Assembly: GCA_026686845.1 (NCBI GenBank)
Contig: JAIVEN010000022.1
Span: 29,548,001 to 29,612,000 of the forward strand
Direction of reading: 5' to 3'
DNA: 64,000 nucleotides
From: Adenanthera pavonina
Taxonomy: Eukaryota; Streptophyta; Magnoliopsida; Fabales; Fabaceae
Made by a program: the position numbers and the translations under genes. Shown one piece after another: positions 11,042 to 23,360 of the stretch (within the stretch, counting starts at the first letter, position 1; each line of letters begins with the position of its first letter). The notes under the pieces are model-generated. The model searched no databases, was not told the DNA's origin, and saw only the letters and a program-made list of their open reading frames with translations.

Positions 11042-12050
11042 CTAATTCATCCTCCTGTTGTAGTCAGCAAGTTCCTCCTCTTGTTGTTTCATCTTCTCTA
11101 GCGAATCTCTCATTCTCTCCCTTAATCGTCCAGTTCTTCGCTTGTTTTCCATTTTCATGTTTCTGAGTCAGATAATATACAGTGTCTCTGCCTTGATCCT
11201 TGAGTTGTCGGCTTATTTTACATTTTTATGTTTCTAAGTCAGAGGCATCCGTGCTTCTGCTGTCTGCTTCGTTTGGCTCAAGACCTTCCCCTCGCTAGCC
11301 AGTAGCCACATTCAGAAACACCAAATACACCGACAAACGCTCCAAAGAGAAAAATAAAAAATAAAACACCTAATTAAAAGACATAAACACAAAACACGAC
11401 ACTGACGAGAACCCTAGGAATCTGCGTCAACCCACCCTATCTCTTCATCCGAGTCTGTGGAGGGGCGAAGTAAAAAAACTTATTCACATACTACAAATCA
11501 TCACAAATACTCTTTAGGGAGAGCCGTTGCCCCTAATCCATTTAACTTGTTCCGTAACTGGACAGAAGCAGTGTCCGCGAAGCCATATTAATTGCATGTC
11601 CACAGCGATGCAGGGACGGTTAGCTAAGAAGGGAAACGCGTGGCTAAGTGAGAGCAGGGGATAGGGAAAAGGTTACTGGGCACTTGCAGTTGAGACTTGA
11701 GAGAAGGTCTTTTTCTGGCTACAAGAGACAAATCCAACCATTCCAGTATTTGCTCCTCGATGGCACGCTTATTTCTTCTATAAAAGAAGACAAATGAGAA
11801 CAGAGGGGAGGAGCGTTGCGGGAGATAAAGAGAGGAGAGAACGGAAGGAGGAGATGCAAAGAGCTGGAGATGCGTAGAGAGAGAGAGAGAGAGAAAGCAA
11901 CGGAAGGGGGAGAAGAAGAGAGGCCTGGAGAAGAATAGAGAGAGAAAGCAATGTACTCCCGGGGCTTCCTCCTTCATCTTGACGGCTCTCTGAAGTCCTC
12001 GATTCTTTTGGAAAAAAAAAAAAAGACTCCTCCATTCCCGTCAGGTTCTA
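11042..12050 (-). other. Gene-like stretch on the minus strand, product not recognised
   Basis: Read on the minus strand, 11610-12050 is strongly CT-rich with a (CT)n run (complement of 11875-11895), as in a plant promoter or 5' leader. Further down there is an acceptor-like ctccacag followed by an open piece TDSDEEIGWVDADS with a stop (about 11440-11400). Beyond that an acceptor-like gactcag precedes an open piece of about 39 residues ending at 11042, whose core is RLRERMRDSLEKMKQQEEEL, a charged, helix-prone sequence. These could be exons of a small gene or a decayed one. Exon order, start and product are uncertain, and the two repeated phrases catgtttctgagtcag and tatgtttctaagtcag near 11155 and 11226 suggest a local duplication. 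Confidence 0.3.
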
Positions 12051-12059
12051 TCTTTCTTC

Positions 12060-12900
12060 GCGAACCTTGAATATTGTGTGATTTGGTGCAGTGTAATAGT
12101 AAATTTGTTATTGTAGTCTCATAATGTGGTATCGCTCTAATTTATGTGCATGTATTTTCCCAATTAGCCTCTACTGTGTTTTTATCTATGTTGCTTAATT
12201 TACTTCAGCAAAAATTGATAAAAATCTGCAAATAACACTTCCTTTGGATTTCAACCAAATGAGATTGCGCATGACAAAAAAAAAAAAAGATTGATTAATA
12301 TAAAAAAATAAAAAATGGATAACATATTAAAAAAATACATATCAATTGCATGCCGGGTTGCCGGTGATTCTTAATGCCAACTTCTCAATGCATTATACTA
12401 ACAAGAGTCTGACGCATGTAGGGATTGATTGCAAACTCCCAAAAATACAAGGACTAACTTTGATTACGGAGAAAATATAAGGAGTAATTGAAAATTTTCG
12501 AACTCTGGTGTAAATTATGAGAACTAAATTATTAATTTTTTCTTATTCATTTTGGCCACCTATGGTTTTACGAATAGGTTTTTTTTTTTAAAAAAAATCG
12601 TATGGCTTAGTCCACCTTTGAAAACTATAAAATACAAAAATGTCTTACTCATTCCATTTCCTCTTTTTCTTAAAAAAAATCCTTTTTTATTTCAAATCTT
12701 GCAAATAAATATATGTTTTAATCTTCTTTTTTTTTAATTTTTTTACTTTAGCTTTTAGCCGTTTCAAAAATAAGATAAGATTATTTCTTGCTATAAAATA
12801 AGGTTAAAAGTTAAAACAAAATGTGAAATTATTTATAAAAAAAAAAGATTCATCGTTATATAAAACCTATAGCCCAATTCACCCTCAAATTTGTCCTTTG
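12060..12900. other. AT-rich intergenic DNA
   Basis: Long A and T runs, no credible coding frame on either strand. Confidence 0.4.
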
Positions 12901-13193
12901 AAGAGGTTCCTTTTTCTTTCATTAGCTGCCTTGGTTACCCATCATCATGATGCTTGATAGTGTAGTTAACAAGCCGATCTAACAGAGATAAGAATTTCCT
13001 CATGTTGAAATGGTTCTTGAGAGAAAATCCTTTGGTTACAAACCTCCCAAAATTTCCAACAAAGATTCCAGTCGTTACTAACTCTCTTGGGATTAATATT
13101 GTGGAAGAGCCAATCATTAAAGGGAGTAGACAACAAATTCTCTATATAGTAATCTTCCACGTCGACAGAGAAAATGGCATCCACAAAAGACAG
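12900..13193 (-). pseudogene. LINE ORF2 fragment (after the zinc-binding region)
   Basis: The minus frame reads NDWNLCWKFWEVCNQRIFSQEP, the tryptophan-rich segment that follows the reverse-transcriptase zinc-binding domain in plant LINEs. Upstream (minus sense) it continues across the nested MITE into 13784-13885, which reads ITNVERTRTHMSQTACCQFC, the typical zf-RVT motif. Both ends are truncated and no catalytic core remains. Confidence 0.6.
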
Positions 13194-13201
13194 GTCTAAA
13201 T
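13194..13201. repeat. TSD of the hAT MITE (left)
   Basis: gtctaaat is identical to 13784-13791. Confidence 0.9.
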
Positions 13202-13783
13202 CAGGGGCCGGACGTAGCACTGAATATTAGGGGGGGGGGGGGGGAACTTGTGACTAAAGAATATCATATATAAACTCATTAACAAATTTCTAAGTAATCT
13301 ACCAAGCATCAAAGATAATAAAGAACTTTTTTGGGTCTTAAGAAAATATTATAGGGCACAAATACATCTTTTATTTAAAGTTTGAACAGAATATGACGAA
13401 AAAAGTCTAAACAAAGTGAACTATACAGCACACAATGAAGAACAAAATGTAATTCCAACCAGCACTCACTGAATAACTTCATGAGTTCTGTAATGCTATT
13501 ATATTTTGATTATATAGTTTTATGAGGAGAGATTTCCATATCTTGATTTAGGTGCTTCCCAAGTTTTTAATTCCATTAAAAAAGTGGAAAAAAAGGCTCT
13601 TAGACTAAGCTTTTTAGTTACTACTCAAACAATTGTGGAGAATGAGGAAGATATTTGGGAGGGGTCACAAATCATAAAAACCTAAATTATTAAACATTTG
13701 TGCCAAACCTAAAAATTAAAAATTGTTAAGATACAAAATTTGGGTGGCCAGGGCCCCTCTATATAGCTTTGTGTCCGCCACTG
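13202..13783. mobile_element. Non-autonomous hAT element (MITE), 582 bp
   Basis: The left end reads caggggccggac and the right end, read inward, cagtggcggac, as in Tip100-type hAT elements. It is flanked by a perfect 8-bp TSD (gtctaaat). The interior is AT-rich with a run of about 14 G near 13230 and no transposase. It interrupts a LINE reading frame. Confidence 0.9.
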
Positions 13784-13885
13784 GTCTAAATCCTCATCCT
13801 TATGCGTGCAAAATTGGCAACAAGCAGTTTGGCTCATATGTGTCCGTGTCCTTTCAACATTTGTTATCGATCATCATGGCTTTTT
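13784..13885 (-). pseudogene. LINE zinc-binding (zf-RVT) fragment
   Basis: Minus-strand reading contains TNVERTR and a C..C pair (CCQFC), matching the zf-RVT signature. It joins 12900-13193 once the MITE is removed and is cut on the other side by the inverted LTR piece at 13888. Confidence 0.6.
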
Positions 13886-13887
13886 GA

Positions 13888-16300
13888 ATTTCAACTCCTA
13901 CAGGTCAATTTCGTCCCAATCTAACTATAGATATCAGTTTCATCTCAATCCACCTCCGTATGGAGAATCCGGATGCCCGTGACTAATTTGGTCACTTTTT
14001 GGCCAAAACTTAATTAACCACTTTCAGCTGCAACCAAAGGCAAGCTGGCACCCAAGGACCATTTACACAGGGCCTAAATGACACAACTAACTTATTCAAG
14101 GAGGTTTCATCCCAGAAAAATCACTCCTTTGAGTTTTGACCCCATTGGTCCCCAAATATTTTTTTGGTAGAAACTATAGGTATCTTCCTATTGGAGACAA
14201 TCCTATTCGAGGCACTGTCAGGCACTAAATGTAGGCATCTCTTCCAGCGGGGATTCCAACTTTGGTTTGTCATGTTGTGAGGGACTAGCCCCTTCAGCTA
14301 GACTCAACCCCCGTTGGTGGTCCCCAAATTCACATAATGGGATATATACCCTAAATCACATAATTTAGACCCAAAACCACTTTGGGCTTACAGATATAGC
14401 CAATCCGGCTCATAGACATCATCACACCCATACAAACCATACATGAGTATATCCATATCACATCCTTATCAATATCATCCCATATCATTCATCATCATCA
14501 ATATCATAGAAACATTATCATCACAATCTTCATTGTCCTTATATAGAGTATAGACAACACTCCCAGGAATACTTAGAACAGGAGAAAAGACATACTATCC
14601 TACTTAGCATAATTTATAACATAGACAATAACACAAACTACCGTTGACTTGGATATTCCCGACATCAGAGAGGCTATAACTCCTTCGTCTTCTTTGAACT
14701 AGTACTAAAGTGTTCACATGAAATGTTAGTTATTGGGGGTGTGAGAAAAAGTTTTATAACCGAGAACACATACAAATGAAATAGATATCGGCAATTCACA
14801 CATATGTGTGTATGGTGCAATGCAATACAAAATGACATGGTATGCATATTCTTCCTCATTCATGGCTAGTAACAAAATAATAATATCAGATAGGTGATTC
14901 CCTTCTAACAGTTAGTAAAGACTGATTCTAAAATATTACCAAGCGCACCTCACATTAATGCAACCCGGCCAAAGGTCACACTGGTAATTGGACCATAGTT
15001 CTCCTTCCTGTGAACCACCCGAATTAGTGGTGACTTAAGAAAGGTGTATCCTCAAATCTACTGCCATTTGGCTCTCCTAGTCATAGGAGAGGATTTAATG
15101 GCAGGGATATTTCATCATATCATATCATCATCATATCACATCTCATCATCACCCAACATCCACCTCACAATATGCATCAAATGGTGATGATATCAATGCC
15201 ACGCTAACATGCCTCTAGTAATATATTATCATCATCATCATCACAGTCATCATCATGGTCGTGCTAGCATGCAATCATATAGGGATGTTACAACATCACA
15301 TATACACATATACAACATCATATTCATCATCGTCGTATACATATCTCGAACAGTCATGTGCATACCACGATATTTAGAAAAAACCATACACATACACAAA
15401 CAATATCATGGTATGATCAAGAACATGCATATATACATATATATATATATCAACATAACATACATATATCTCAAACAACCGGTTACCTTGAATCGCCAAC
15501 ACTACACACATGGGTTCTTATAAATCTTCGAATCACCAACAATGAATTGAACTCCTCCGATTAGCCAATTAGAACACTACAATTGCATAATACCTTTAGT
15601 TAACCTAGTGCACAACCACTCCAAAACTGATAATTGCATTCCTTAAGCTTGACCCAATGTTCCAACAACATTTTCATGCATCAATGAGCCTCATACAACC
15701 ATTCAAATCATGCCTCAACATATACAATTCGGATTTCCACTTCTTTTGTGAAATTTCAACCTAGGGTTCCATCAAATCATGCATAATCCCTATAAAACTC
15801 ACACTCAAGCTTCAATAACACTAAACAACACTTCATTGATCCCATTACATCCATTTTAATTGGTGGAATCTTGATATAACCAACCCATCAAGCATAAACC
15901 CGAATCTCAACTCAAAAATAGGAGAGAAAAGGGAGGAGAGGAGAGATCACTTACTAACTTGTAATCGAGCTCCCAATGTTCAAAATTTACTCCCAAAGGT
16001 TAGAGAAACAAAACCCTAGTAGAGATCTCCTTCTTCTCCTTCGATTCTTTCTATTTCATCTGACTAAGATGCTTTAAATTTATTGAAGTTTGGAGTCTGG
16101 CGTTGTAGCAGGCAATATGTTAGCCATGTCGTGGAACTCTTATTTGTCGTGATGGCCTTGCTTCTCATCATAGTGTGAAGTGCTTTTGCCACCTACATAC
16201 TCTTCCTCCATCCTGGTTCTTCCAGTCTTACACACATCATCAAGTATACTTTCTATTAACTTGAGACTAAGTCTTGAATAATATAATGAGGGTTGTTACA
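13888..16300 (-). mobile_element. 5' part of a long (gypsy-type) LTR, inverted relative to its 3' part
   Basis: Read on the minus strand it starts tgtaacaaccctc at 16300 and aligns through its length with the solo LTRs at 23361, 27518, 39243, 44695 and 54907. It includes the catacca hairpin (15361-15415) and the cactgag/tgagac region, and stops at ...ggagttgaaat (13888). The missing last ~265 bases of this LTR are found at 20516-20781 in plus orientation. The flank at 16301-16305 (ggaac, complement gttcc) nearly matches the attcc that follows 20781. Confidence 0.75.
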
Positions 16301-18590
16301 GGAACAATAATAAACAAAATAAAATTCAATATTTGCCAAAGTAAATTAAGAAACAAAAATGAAAACACGTAAGAGTTGATTAGTGAAAGTACTAATATAC
16401 AAATCATATTGATGATACCACATTACAAAATACTACAAAAACAAATTTGCCATTTTACACGTTACACCTAATTAGATAACATACCAATATTCGAATGAGA
16501 CCACATTATAGTAGAAGACACAAAACATAATATTAGCACATTGTACAGCTTAGACACAACCAATATCTTTAGAGATAAATGGTACACTAATAAATCATCC
16601 ATTTGATCCTTTTCTAATGTATTGCAAGGGTATTCTCTTAAAATGAACTTGATCACTAACCCCAAAGACTTGAACTCTTCCAAGAGTTATTGATCACACG
16701 ATAATCGAGCTAAAAATAAATTTTAAAGTTAGATTGACCATTAGATGATTTGGGAATGCCCTCGAATGAACATGAAAAAGAATGTTAGAACTAATATCTA
16801 AAAAGAATGAGGAGCATACAAATTTCAAACTCAATGTGAACATGACAAAAAAGGTTCTTGAAATACATATACGGCATAAATTCTGAGAAAGTTTTGCCTC
16901 TATATCAAGTCTATCAAATAGGAAATAAGTAGGAGAGGAAAGGAAGAATCTATATCAAGTCCGGTAGATTTAACATACCTCAGTTGCAAGAAGAGAGCTA
17001 ATTAGTTCAGTTTGTGGTGACATTGCACAATTACAACGCATAGTCAATTAGCCATAATAGACAAAAGACAAATAACAGAAGGCACATCTTTTATAGGGTT
17101 TCCATTCAAAAAAGCATATAATCTAATGCAAATAGATTACCTATTGAACAATGAAGCAGATAGACAAGATGACATTACATTAGTAGCATATAATCTAATG
17201 CAAATGCATTTCACTTTCAAGAGTTCCTTTAATTCTACATCATTGTCATCTTCCATGAGAATATACATCAAAAGGATTCAAATTTTGCCTTCCCCTTATA
17301 TACCATACATCAAGAGGGCCTTTCAAAATGATAGTTGCTACCGCAAAACAAAATATTATATTATTATCTATATATTACCCAAAAAGTTGAGATCCACAGT
17401 CTTCAAGTAAAAGATCCTGAATTGAGCCTTAGGTTTCTCCCTTCCTGAAAAATAAAGAAATGGAATCACAAACTAGAAATAAATAAACAGTTAATTGCTT
17501 CACAAAAACACTAGTAGTAGAAAATATGTACTATAAGAATGAACAGTATAATTTTAATTTTAATCCCTTAGAAAGCCAAACACAAACAAATTATGCTACA
17601 TGCATCCACAGAAGAAAGTTAATCAATGGTTAATAATGTCTGCATGAAATATATATTTTTTATGTTACAAGTATTCATGTTATGCTTCCCAGGTTAACAG
17701 AATTGTGTGATCACCGGTGCATTGGAATTGTACTTATTTGTACTTAATCTAAGTGAATCCCCTTTAGAATATTTAATATATAAATAGGATTATGAGTTAA
17801 CACAAACTCAATAGAAGTGCTATTCAGTTCTAAGGTGAAACCAAAAGAATTTAGAACTTCCAAGTAGTTTGTATCACTAATCGTGCTTTATCCAATTTCC
17901 CCACTACGCTGCTTATTACATGAATAAGTATTTTCTTCACCTGTATCCATTAAAAAAGAAATAAAAAACTGCATTCTCATTGAGGTTTAGAATAATGTGA
18001 CTCCTCATTCTTAATCAACATCTTAAATATACTTCAAATAATAAACTAATATGAATAATAATTTATTTATCATGATTTTATAGTTCAGGCCATAACAAGT
18101 AAGTGTATTCATCATAATGCTCCAAATCAAACCTCTTTACATAGCTTAAATGCACTAGTGTGTTCTAGTAAGAGAAAAGAGAACATAAATAGAAAGAATA
18201 GGAGAATAGAGAAACCTAGAATTCAGAACTTCATATAACTTCTCTCAAATCAAATTACAAGTCAAATAGATTACTTAGATGAGATTCAAACTAAATATAT
18301 ATATTTTTGTCCTCAACAGCCATATGATTTATGGGAAGCGTGCAAAATTCCTCTGTTAAATGAAGGTACTAGACATTAAGAGAAAAGACAAATCAAGAAG
18401 CAAAAATATAAAATATTAGACATTAAAAAGCAAATTGAAAGAAAAGAAATTAAGAAGATACGTATGAAGCAAAGCAGAATAGCATAATAGTCAAGGAAAG
18501 GTGAAGGAAGTAATATGATGACCGTTCATCAAATTGTGGTGAGTTTGGAAGTGAAAAGCAGTTCTGTAAGGTTGATATATGTAATAAAAT
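16301..18590. other. AT-rich DNA between the inverted LTR piece and a LINE tail
   Basis: No protein was recognised. It may be part of a CACTA element whose right end is at 20515 or of the former LTR flank. Confidence 0.35.
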
Positions 18591-18812
18591 TTTGATATAT
18601 ATAGTCCTTAGGCAACCAATCAACTAGCTGACACATTGGCTAAATTGGGAGCTACTTGACAATCTCCCTTTCTTTTCTTTGATGTTATACCAGATTGTAT
18701 TAAGGAGCTTCTGCTTGCTTATGTATATGCAACTTCAATTCTCTCTCTTTCTTAGTAGTAATATATTAATGTATAAGGCATTGACCTCTCTCTCTATGCA
18801 TTAAAAAAAATA
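18591..18812 (+). pseudogene. LINE 3' end fragment (end of RNase H domain and A-tail)
   Basis: The plus frame reads NQLADTLAKLGA followed by a stop, the usual end of the LINE RNase H domain, then a 3' UTR and a run of eight A at about 18804-18811. Only about 220 bases are left, so it is severely 5'-truncated. Confidence 0.6.
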
Positions 18813-19509
18813 GGTTACAACTACGAAAGCGGGAAGAAAGAGAGTAAACATAGTTGTATTCTTTTTCTAAAATTGTTCTCAGTGAGTTATTACCAGATTT
18901 TGCTGCTACTGGAAGCATTCATTTTCCTTGCTTGGAAGATCACATATTTTATTTCACTACCATGCACATGACCAGTTTATAAGTATGTTTAAATATCGAA
19001 ATAACACAAGTATTAGAAGTTTACAAACCATTGAACACGGACATATTACAACTTTATGTGAGAAAATAGACCAAATTAAAGTATATATATATATGATATC
19101 ATTCTTTGAATTTTTCTCTCTGCCTCCACAAGCCCACTTATGTAGGCACAACATTGTTGATCACCCACATTAAACACAAGGCATATCAATTACACAGATA
19201 ACGGATTACTCCTCTCCACAAGCCTAACATAACAAAATATGAAGTACCCTTCTAGCAAATTTCAATCATAGACACATCAAAAGTCCCGTAATGATGAAAA
19301 AGAAAAGTATAGAGAAAGAGAAAACAAACCTGTGCACTTCAAATTTGGGATGGCAAGGGATGGCAAAGATTGTGAGGTGATGAATGACCAAGGGAATCTG
19401 ATCTAAGCCCAGGAGTAATTTTGTGTGGCGTCAACCAGATCGGAAATGACAGGCTTGCTGTGAAGTAAAAAAAATCAATAAAGAAGGTTCGCAAAAGCTT
19501 AACAAACTG

Positions 19510-19851
19510 TTAGGGCTCTATAAGGCAACAATGGCATTGGAAGAGCAAGAAAGAGAAGAGGCAGGGGCACGATGACAGTGAAAGAAAGGAGTGGTAAATC
19601 ACGAATCCTTTTGGGTTAGCCCAAAACAAGGCCATGGAGGAGACTGAGGCAGTGGAGGAGAGTTCACGACTTTGGTGGCTATGAGCTACAATGGTGGGTT
19701 TTGATGGAGACAACGAATCTTCGATTGGAAGCACAAATCTTTGTTGGATAGATGTCGGTGGTGAGCTTCGATGGCCTTTGGAATGAAGAAAGGCTGTGGA
19801 GGAACTGAGGAGAGTAAAAAGCTTTGGTTGCGAATGGTGCTTGATCTGCAA
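19510..19851 (-). CDS. 113-residue open frame just inside a CACTA end, unrecognised
   Basis: The minus-strand frame opens with MQIKHHSQPKLF and is serine-rich, ending in hydrophobic and cysteine-rich sequence (SLSSCPCLFSFLLFQCHCC). It begins directly where the TTGGCGTTT-type subterminal repeats stop, and so lies where the first exon of a CACTA-borne gene, or a captured host exon, would be. A possible donor site follows in minus sense near 19320. I do not recognise the product, and the open frame may be accidental. Confidence 0.25.
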   Translation of the reverse strand: MQIKHHSQPKLFTLLSSSTAFLHSKGHRSSPPTSIQQRFVLPIEDSLSPSKPTIVAHSHQSRELSSTASVSSMALFWANPKGFVIYHSFLSLSSCPCLFSFLLFQCHCCLIEP

Positions 19852-19869
19852 CTCCGAAAAGTTATGTTT

Positions 19870-20515
19870 TCACAAATTTATTTTTTTTATTTTTAAATAT
19901 ATTTAGATGGCGTTTAAACAACAAACGCCAACTATAAATATTAATTTTCATTTTTTATTTATTTAAATATTTTTTAATGGTCATATTAGATGGTGTTTGA
20001 ATACAAATGCCAACTAAATCTTTAACATAAGTTGGTGTTTCTATATTAAACGGCAACTAAAAAATTTTAATTTAAATTTTTATTAAATTTTTCGCTAGAC
20101 TTTAGTTGGCGTTTAATTTATAAACGCCAACTAATATATTGTAATATTTTTTTTTATTTTATCTATCAACTTAGATGGCATTTAAAGATAAATGCCAACT
20201 ATATGTATAATCTTAGTTGGCATTTTCACATTAAATGCCAATTAAAATGTCAACCAAAAATTTTATTTTAAATTTTTTATTTAATTTTTCATTAGAATTT
20301 GATTGGCGTTTTTAAGTGAAACACCAATTAATATATTTTATCATTTTTTTTATTAAATCGATCATCTTAGTTGGCGTTTAATCCAAAACGCAAACTAAAT
20401 TTCTTTTATTACTTAACGTTTTTAGAATAAACGCCAACTAAATTATGAATTTAGATGGCGTTTCCTAGGAAATGCCAACTATTGAGTGCTAACATATGTG
20501 AAAATTGGTGTAGTG
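19870..20515. mobile_element. Right terminal region of a CACTA element with TTGGCGTTT subterminal repeats
   Basis: The sequence ends ttggtgtagtg at 20515, the complement of a cactacaccaa terminus. Over about 600 bases it carries many copies of ttggcgttt and its complement aaacgccaa in alternating orientation (for example 19907, 20105, 20300, 20370, 20425, 20455), paired as small inverted repeats. The base after the end is the AAT that joins it to the LTR piece. The left terminus was not found, so the element is incomplete or rearranged. Confidence 0.75.
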
Positions 20516-20781
20516 AATCAGGTCAATTGGAGGTTGGAACATAAAGTTGTGCGTGTTAGAATTTCACCTGAAAAATAAAAAATTTGCTGATACAAATTCT
20601 GATATGGGTGCCACGGCACTAGAAGCTTGGCCACTGTGCCAACCTATTATGTCTGTTGTACATCGTGATGGTACTGTAGCTTGCTGCGGCTCAACCCTAT
20701 TCTGATCCGGTTAAGAGTTTTTTTGTGTTTTTGAGGTTTGAGGAGTTGTGTTTCGGGGTGTTTAGGGAGTAGGTCATTACA
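20516..20781 (+). mobile_element. 3' part of the split long LTR
   Basis: It starts aatcaggtcaattggagg, the exact continuation of the piece that ends at 13888 (sharing the AAT), aligns with the last part of the other LTRs, and ends gtcattaca at 20781, followed by attcc. Confidence 0.7.
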
Positions 20782-21660
20782 ATTCCTATTTTTTCTTTTT
20801 TATATTCTCCTCACTTTTTCCTCATTTTTTAAAATTATTCTTAAATTAATGCTTTATACGTTTTTTTTTCTTCCTTAATCCTTTGATTGGATTGATTATC
20901 TATATTTCTTTTATTGCTCAATGCTCAATTCTCAATTTCCATTCAAATAACGCATAGCTTTGATCGATATATACATGTTTTTCATGAATAATGAAGAAGT
21001 AAAAGTGTAAAACATTTCGATTCTCCATATAAAATGTGTTTAATGTCACAAAAATATTATTTAACAATATATTTTTGTTTAGAATGTGTAAATATTATTT
21101 TTAAAGAAGTTGTTTACTTCGTTAAAAATAAGAATGTTGTGTGGGGGTAATTTTTTTTTTTTTAAAATGGTTGCTATGGTGTGTGTGTATTAGCTGCCCT
21201 GTTATTCTTCTGATCCATCACGCTCATAATTTCTAGGTAAATATGTAAACAAGTTTAGCATATAGTGGTGTTAAATGAAATAAAGGTAATTATATTTATA
21301 TCAAATATCATAAGAAAAAAGTGACTATTTTTTTTATGAAAAAAAGTGACTAATTTGTTGATATATGTTAATATACTGATGAGGATGGATGAATGATGGA
21401 CCAAAGAGCACCGTTGGTTGGGAAAAAAAAAAGTCCACATTGCTGATTTCCTCTTTGGGTCATATTGGCAAAAAAAAAAAAAGATTTCGTTAGGATTAAA
21501 AGAAAAAGGCACCAGGTAGCTCGTTCTGGCACCAAACCAGACCATGGGTTCTTGGACTGAACCAACCCCCCAAATAAAACTAAACCATGGGTGATAGTAA
21601 ACCCGAATCAACCTCGTCTCCCCCACCCCTAAGTAAAACAAGCTTTTTGGGCACAAGGAT
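20782..21660. other. AT-rich intergenic DNA
   Basis: Poly-T and poly-A tracts, no supported gene. An open frame on the minus strand (21255-21656) depends on low-complexity runs. Confidence 0.35.
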
Positions 21661-22115
21661 ACAAAAACGGTGGCCAGAATCTATTTGTGTTGTGGTCAAA
21701 AGCCTTCTTTCCTCCTGGAAGCTTCAACGTTAGAAATGAAGCAACTATTAACGCAAAATTTTGTCTCTCAAGCTCCAATATGAAAAGAAATTAAAAGACT
21801 TGTACTTCTTTGTCTTCAATGCATCGGCCAAAGAGAACAAATATATTTTTCTGATCTGTCTTTGCTTCTTCGAGTACGACACTCCCTACAAACAAATTAA
21901 AGAGGAAAAATAAGCTTTGCTCCTCTTTCCTCCTCAGTAGCGCACAGGAAGGGATCTTTCACATTTTATGAATGCAAAGCCGCAAAATGGAAGAAAGAAA
22001 TGTGAGTAATATGCAATTGAGATGTGGGTAGTAGAACCCAATTTAAATATGGAATGACCAAAATAATAACGAAAAATTAAGGACAGTATGACCTACACAT
22101 GTATCCGGATACTAG
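21661..22115 (+). repeat. Dispersed duplicated segment, copy 1
   Basis: It aligns with 30550-31085: both contain gaatctatttgtgtt, gcttcaac.ttagaaa, aagaggaaaaataagctttgctcctctt and tagaacccaatttaaatatggaat. It is non-coding in both places. Copy 2 runs on into sequence that is also found beside the SABATH remnants at 51300 and 61380. Confidence 0.7.
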
Positions 22116-23355
22116 TTTTTCTCCTGCACACTGCTTACAACATTCAGCACTACATATTTCAAGAGTATATTTTTTGACTCAATTTTTTTTCTTCCGCCAA
22201 GGAATTAGCTCTTGGAGATTCACAAATTTTGAAGTCTTTATGAAATTTACTCTCTTAGCAAGTACTTAAATGTCTTTTTTCCGAAGTTATGTTTCGTGAG
22301 AGGTGTTACAAGGGCTTTTGTTTTAACCCATGGACGATAGAGTTTTATCTACTCTAGACAAATTATTGTTGAAGTAGTTGAATAATATTTTTGTGACATA
22401 AAACACAAAGTCGAGTCAAATAGTACTTTTTTCGTCTTTCATGCCAAACATGTATCAAAGATCCATATTATTTGAATAGAAATTCAATATTGAGCAACAG
22501 AGAAAATATTTATAATGGGCAATACGAAGGAAGAAAAAAATTATTGTATAAAGTCATATAGGTTAATTAGAACAATTAAAAAAAAAAAGAAAAAGTGTGG
22601 AGAAAATAAAAAAGAAAAAATCAGGAAAAGTAACATACAAATAAAAAATGAAATGATATGTGTGAGTTTGTGAATTTAATGAATTAAAATTATTTTTAAA
22701 AAATTAGAAGAAAATATAGTTTTTTTTACCAATAAATATAGTTATAGAACACTTGGATTACATTAAAATCTTTCACTCTGAAGAAATTTTCATGGGAAAC
22801 ACCACGAGATTTCATAGGAAAAACTAAAAAGGAAATTTTCATGTGGTGTAAATAAAAAAAGTATCATTTGAAAAAAATTATAATCCATATATTTAAGATG
22901 GAGTATTTGTTATTCCGTAATATTGGATAAGGAATGGTTTATTATGAAAAAAGATGCAATATTAATATTAATACTTTCAAATGTTTTTTATTATAAATGC
23001 AGAAGGTAAACAATTCTAGACAGCACACATGAAAAAGCAAGTATTTTTTAACCGAACATCATCAGGCTTCCATATATGCCATCAAAACCAACTATAGATA
23101 TGCAGCTCTAATTAAATTAAAACAAAGAGGTCTCAGTCTCAATATCCTTTCTTAACTTTGAGAAATTTTAAGAGATGTGACAAATGGTTTTAATGGAACT
23201 TCACGATCATCATACCTCAGCAAATCTTTTACCATAACCAAAAACCAATAACTATATTGATATTGTGGACAGATAAAGAGAAGAGAACTGAAGGGGGAGA
23301 GAGCTGGAGACAAATCGAGAGAGTGAAAGTGAGCAATATATCATGAATTGTTTGA
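22116..23355. other. AT-rich intergenic DNA
   Basis: No gene or boundary is supported. Confidence 0.4.
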
Positions 23356-23360
23356 GCTTC

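Noticed and set aside
11624..12035. 117- and 85-residue minus-strand frames rich in Ser/Leu/Phe
   Set aside because: They follow from CT-rich low-complexity DNA and look like leader sequence rather than protein.
17508..17530. cactagtagtagaaaa as the missing left end of the CACTA element
   Set aside because: It matches generic CACTA starts but not the right terminus cactacaccaatttt of this element, and no TTGGCGTTT repeats follow.
21255..21656. 133-residue minus-strand frame
   Set aside because: Largely encoded by poly-A/T tracts; no motif.
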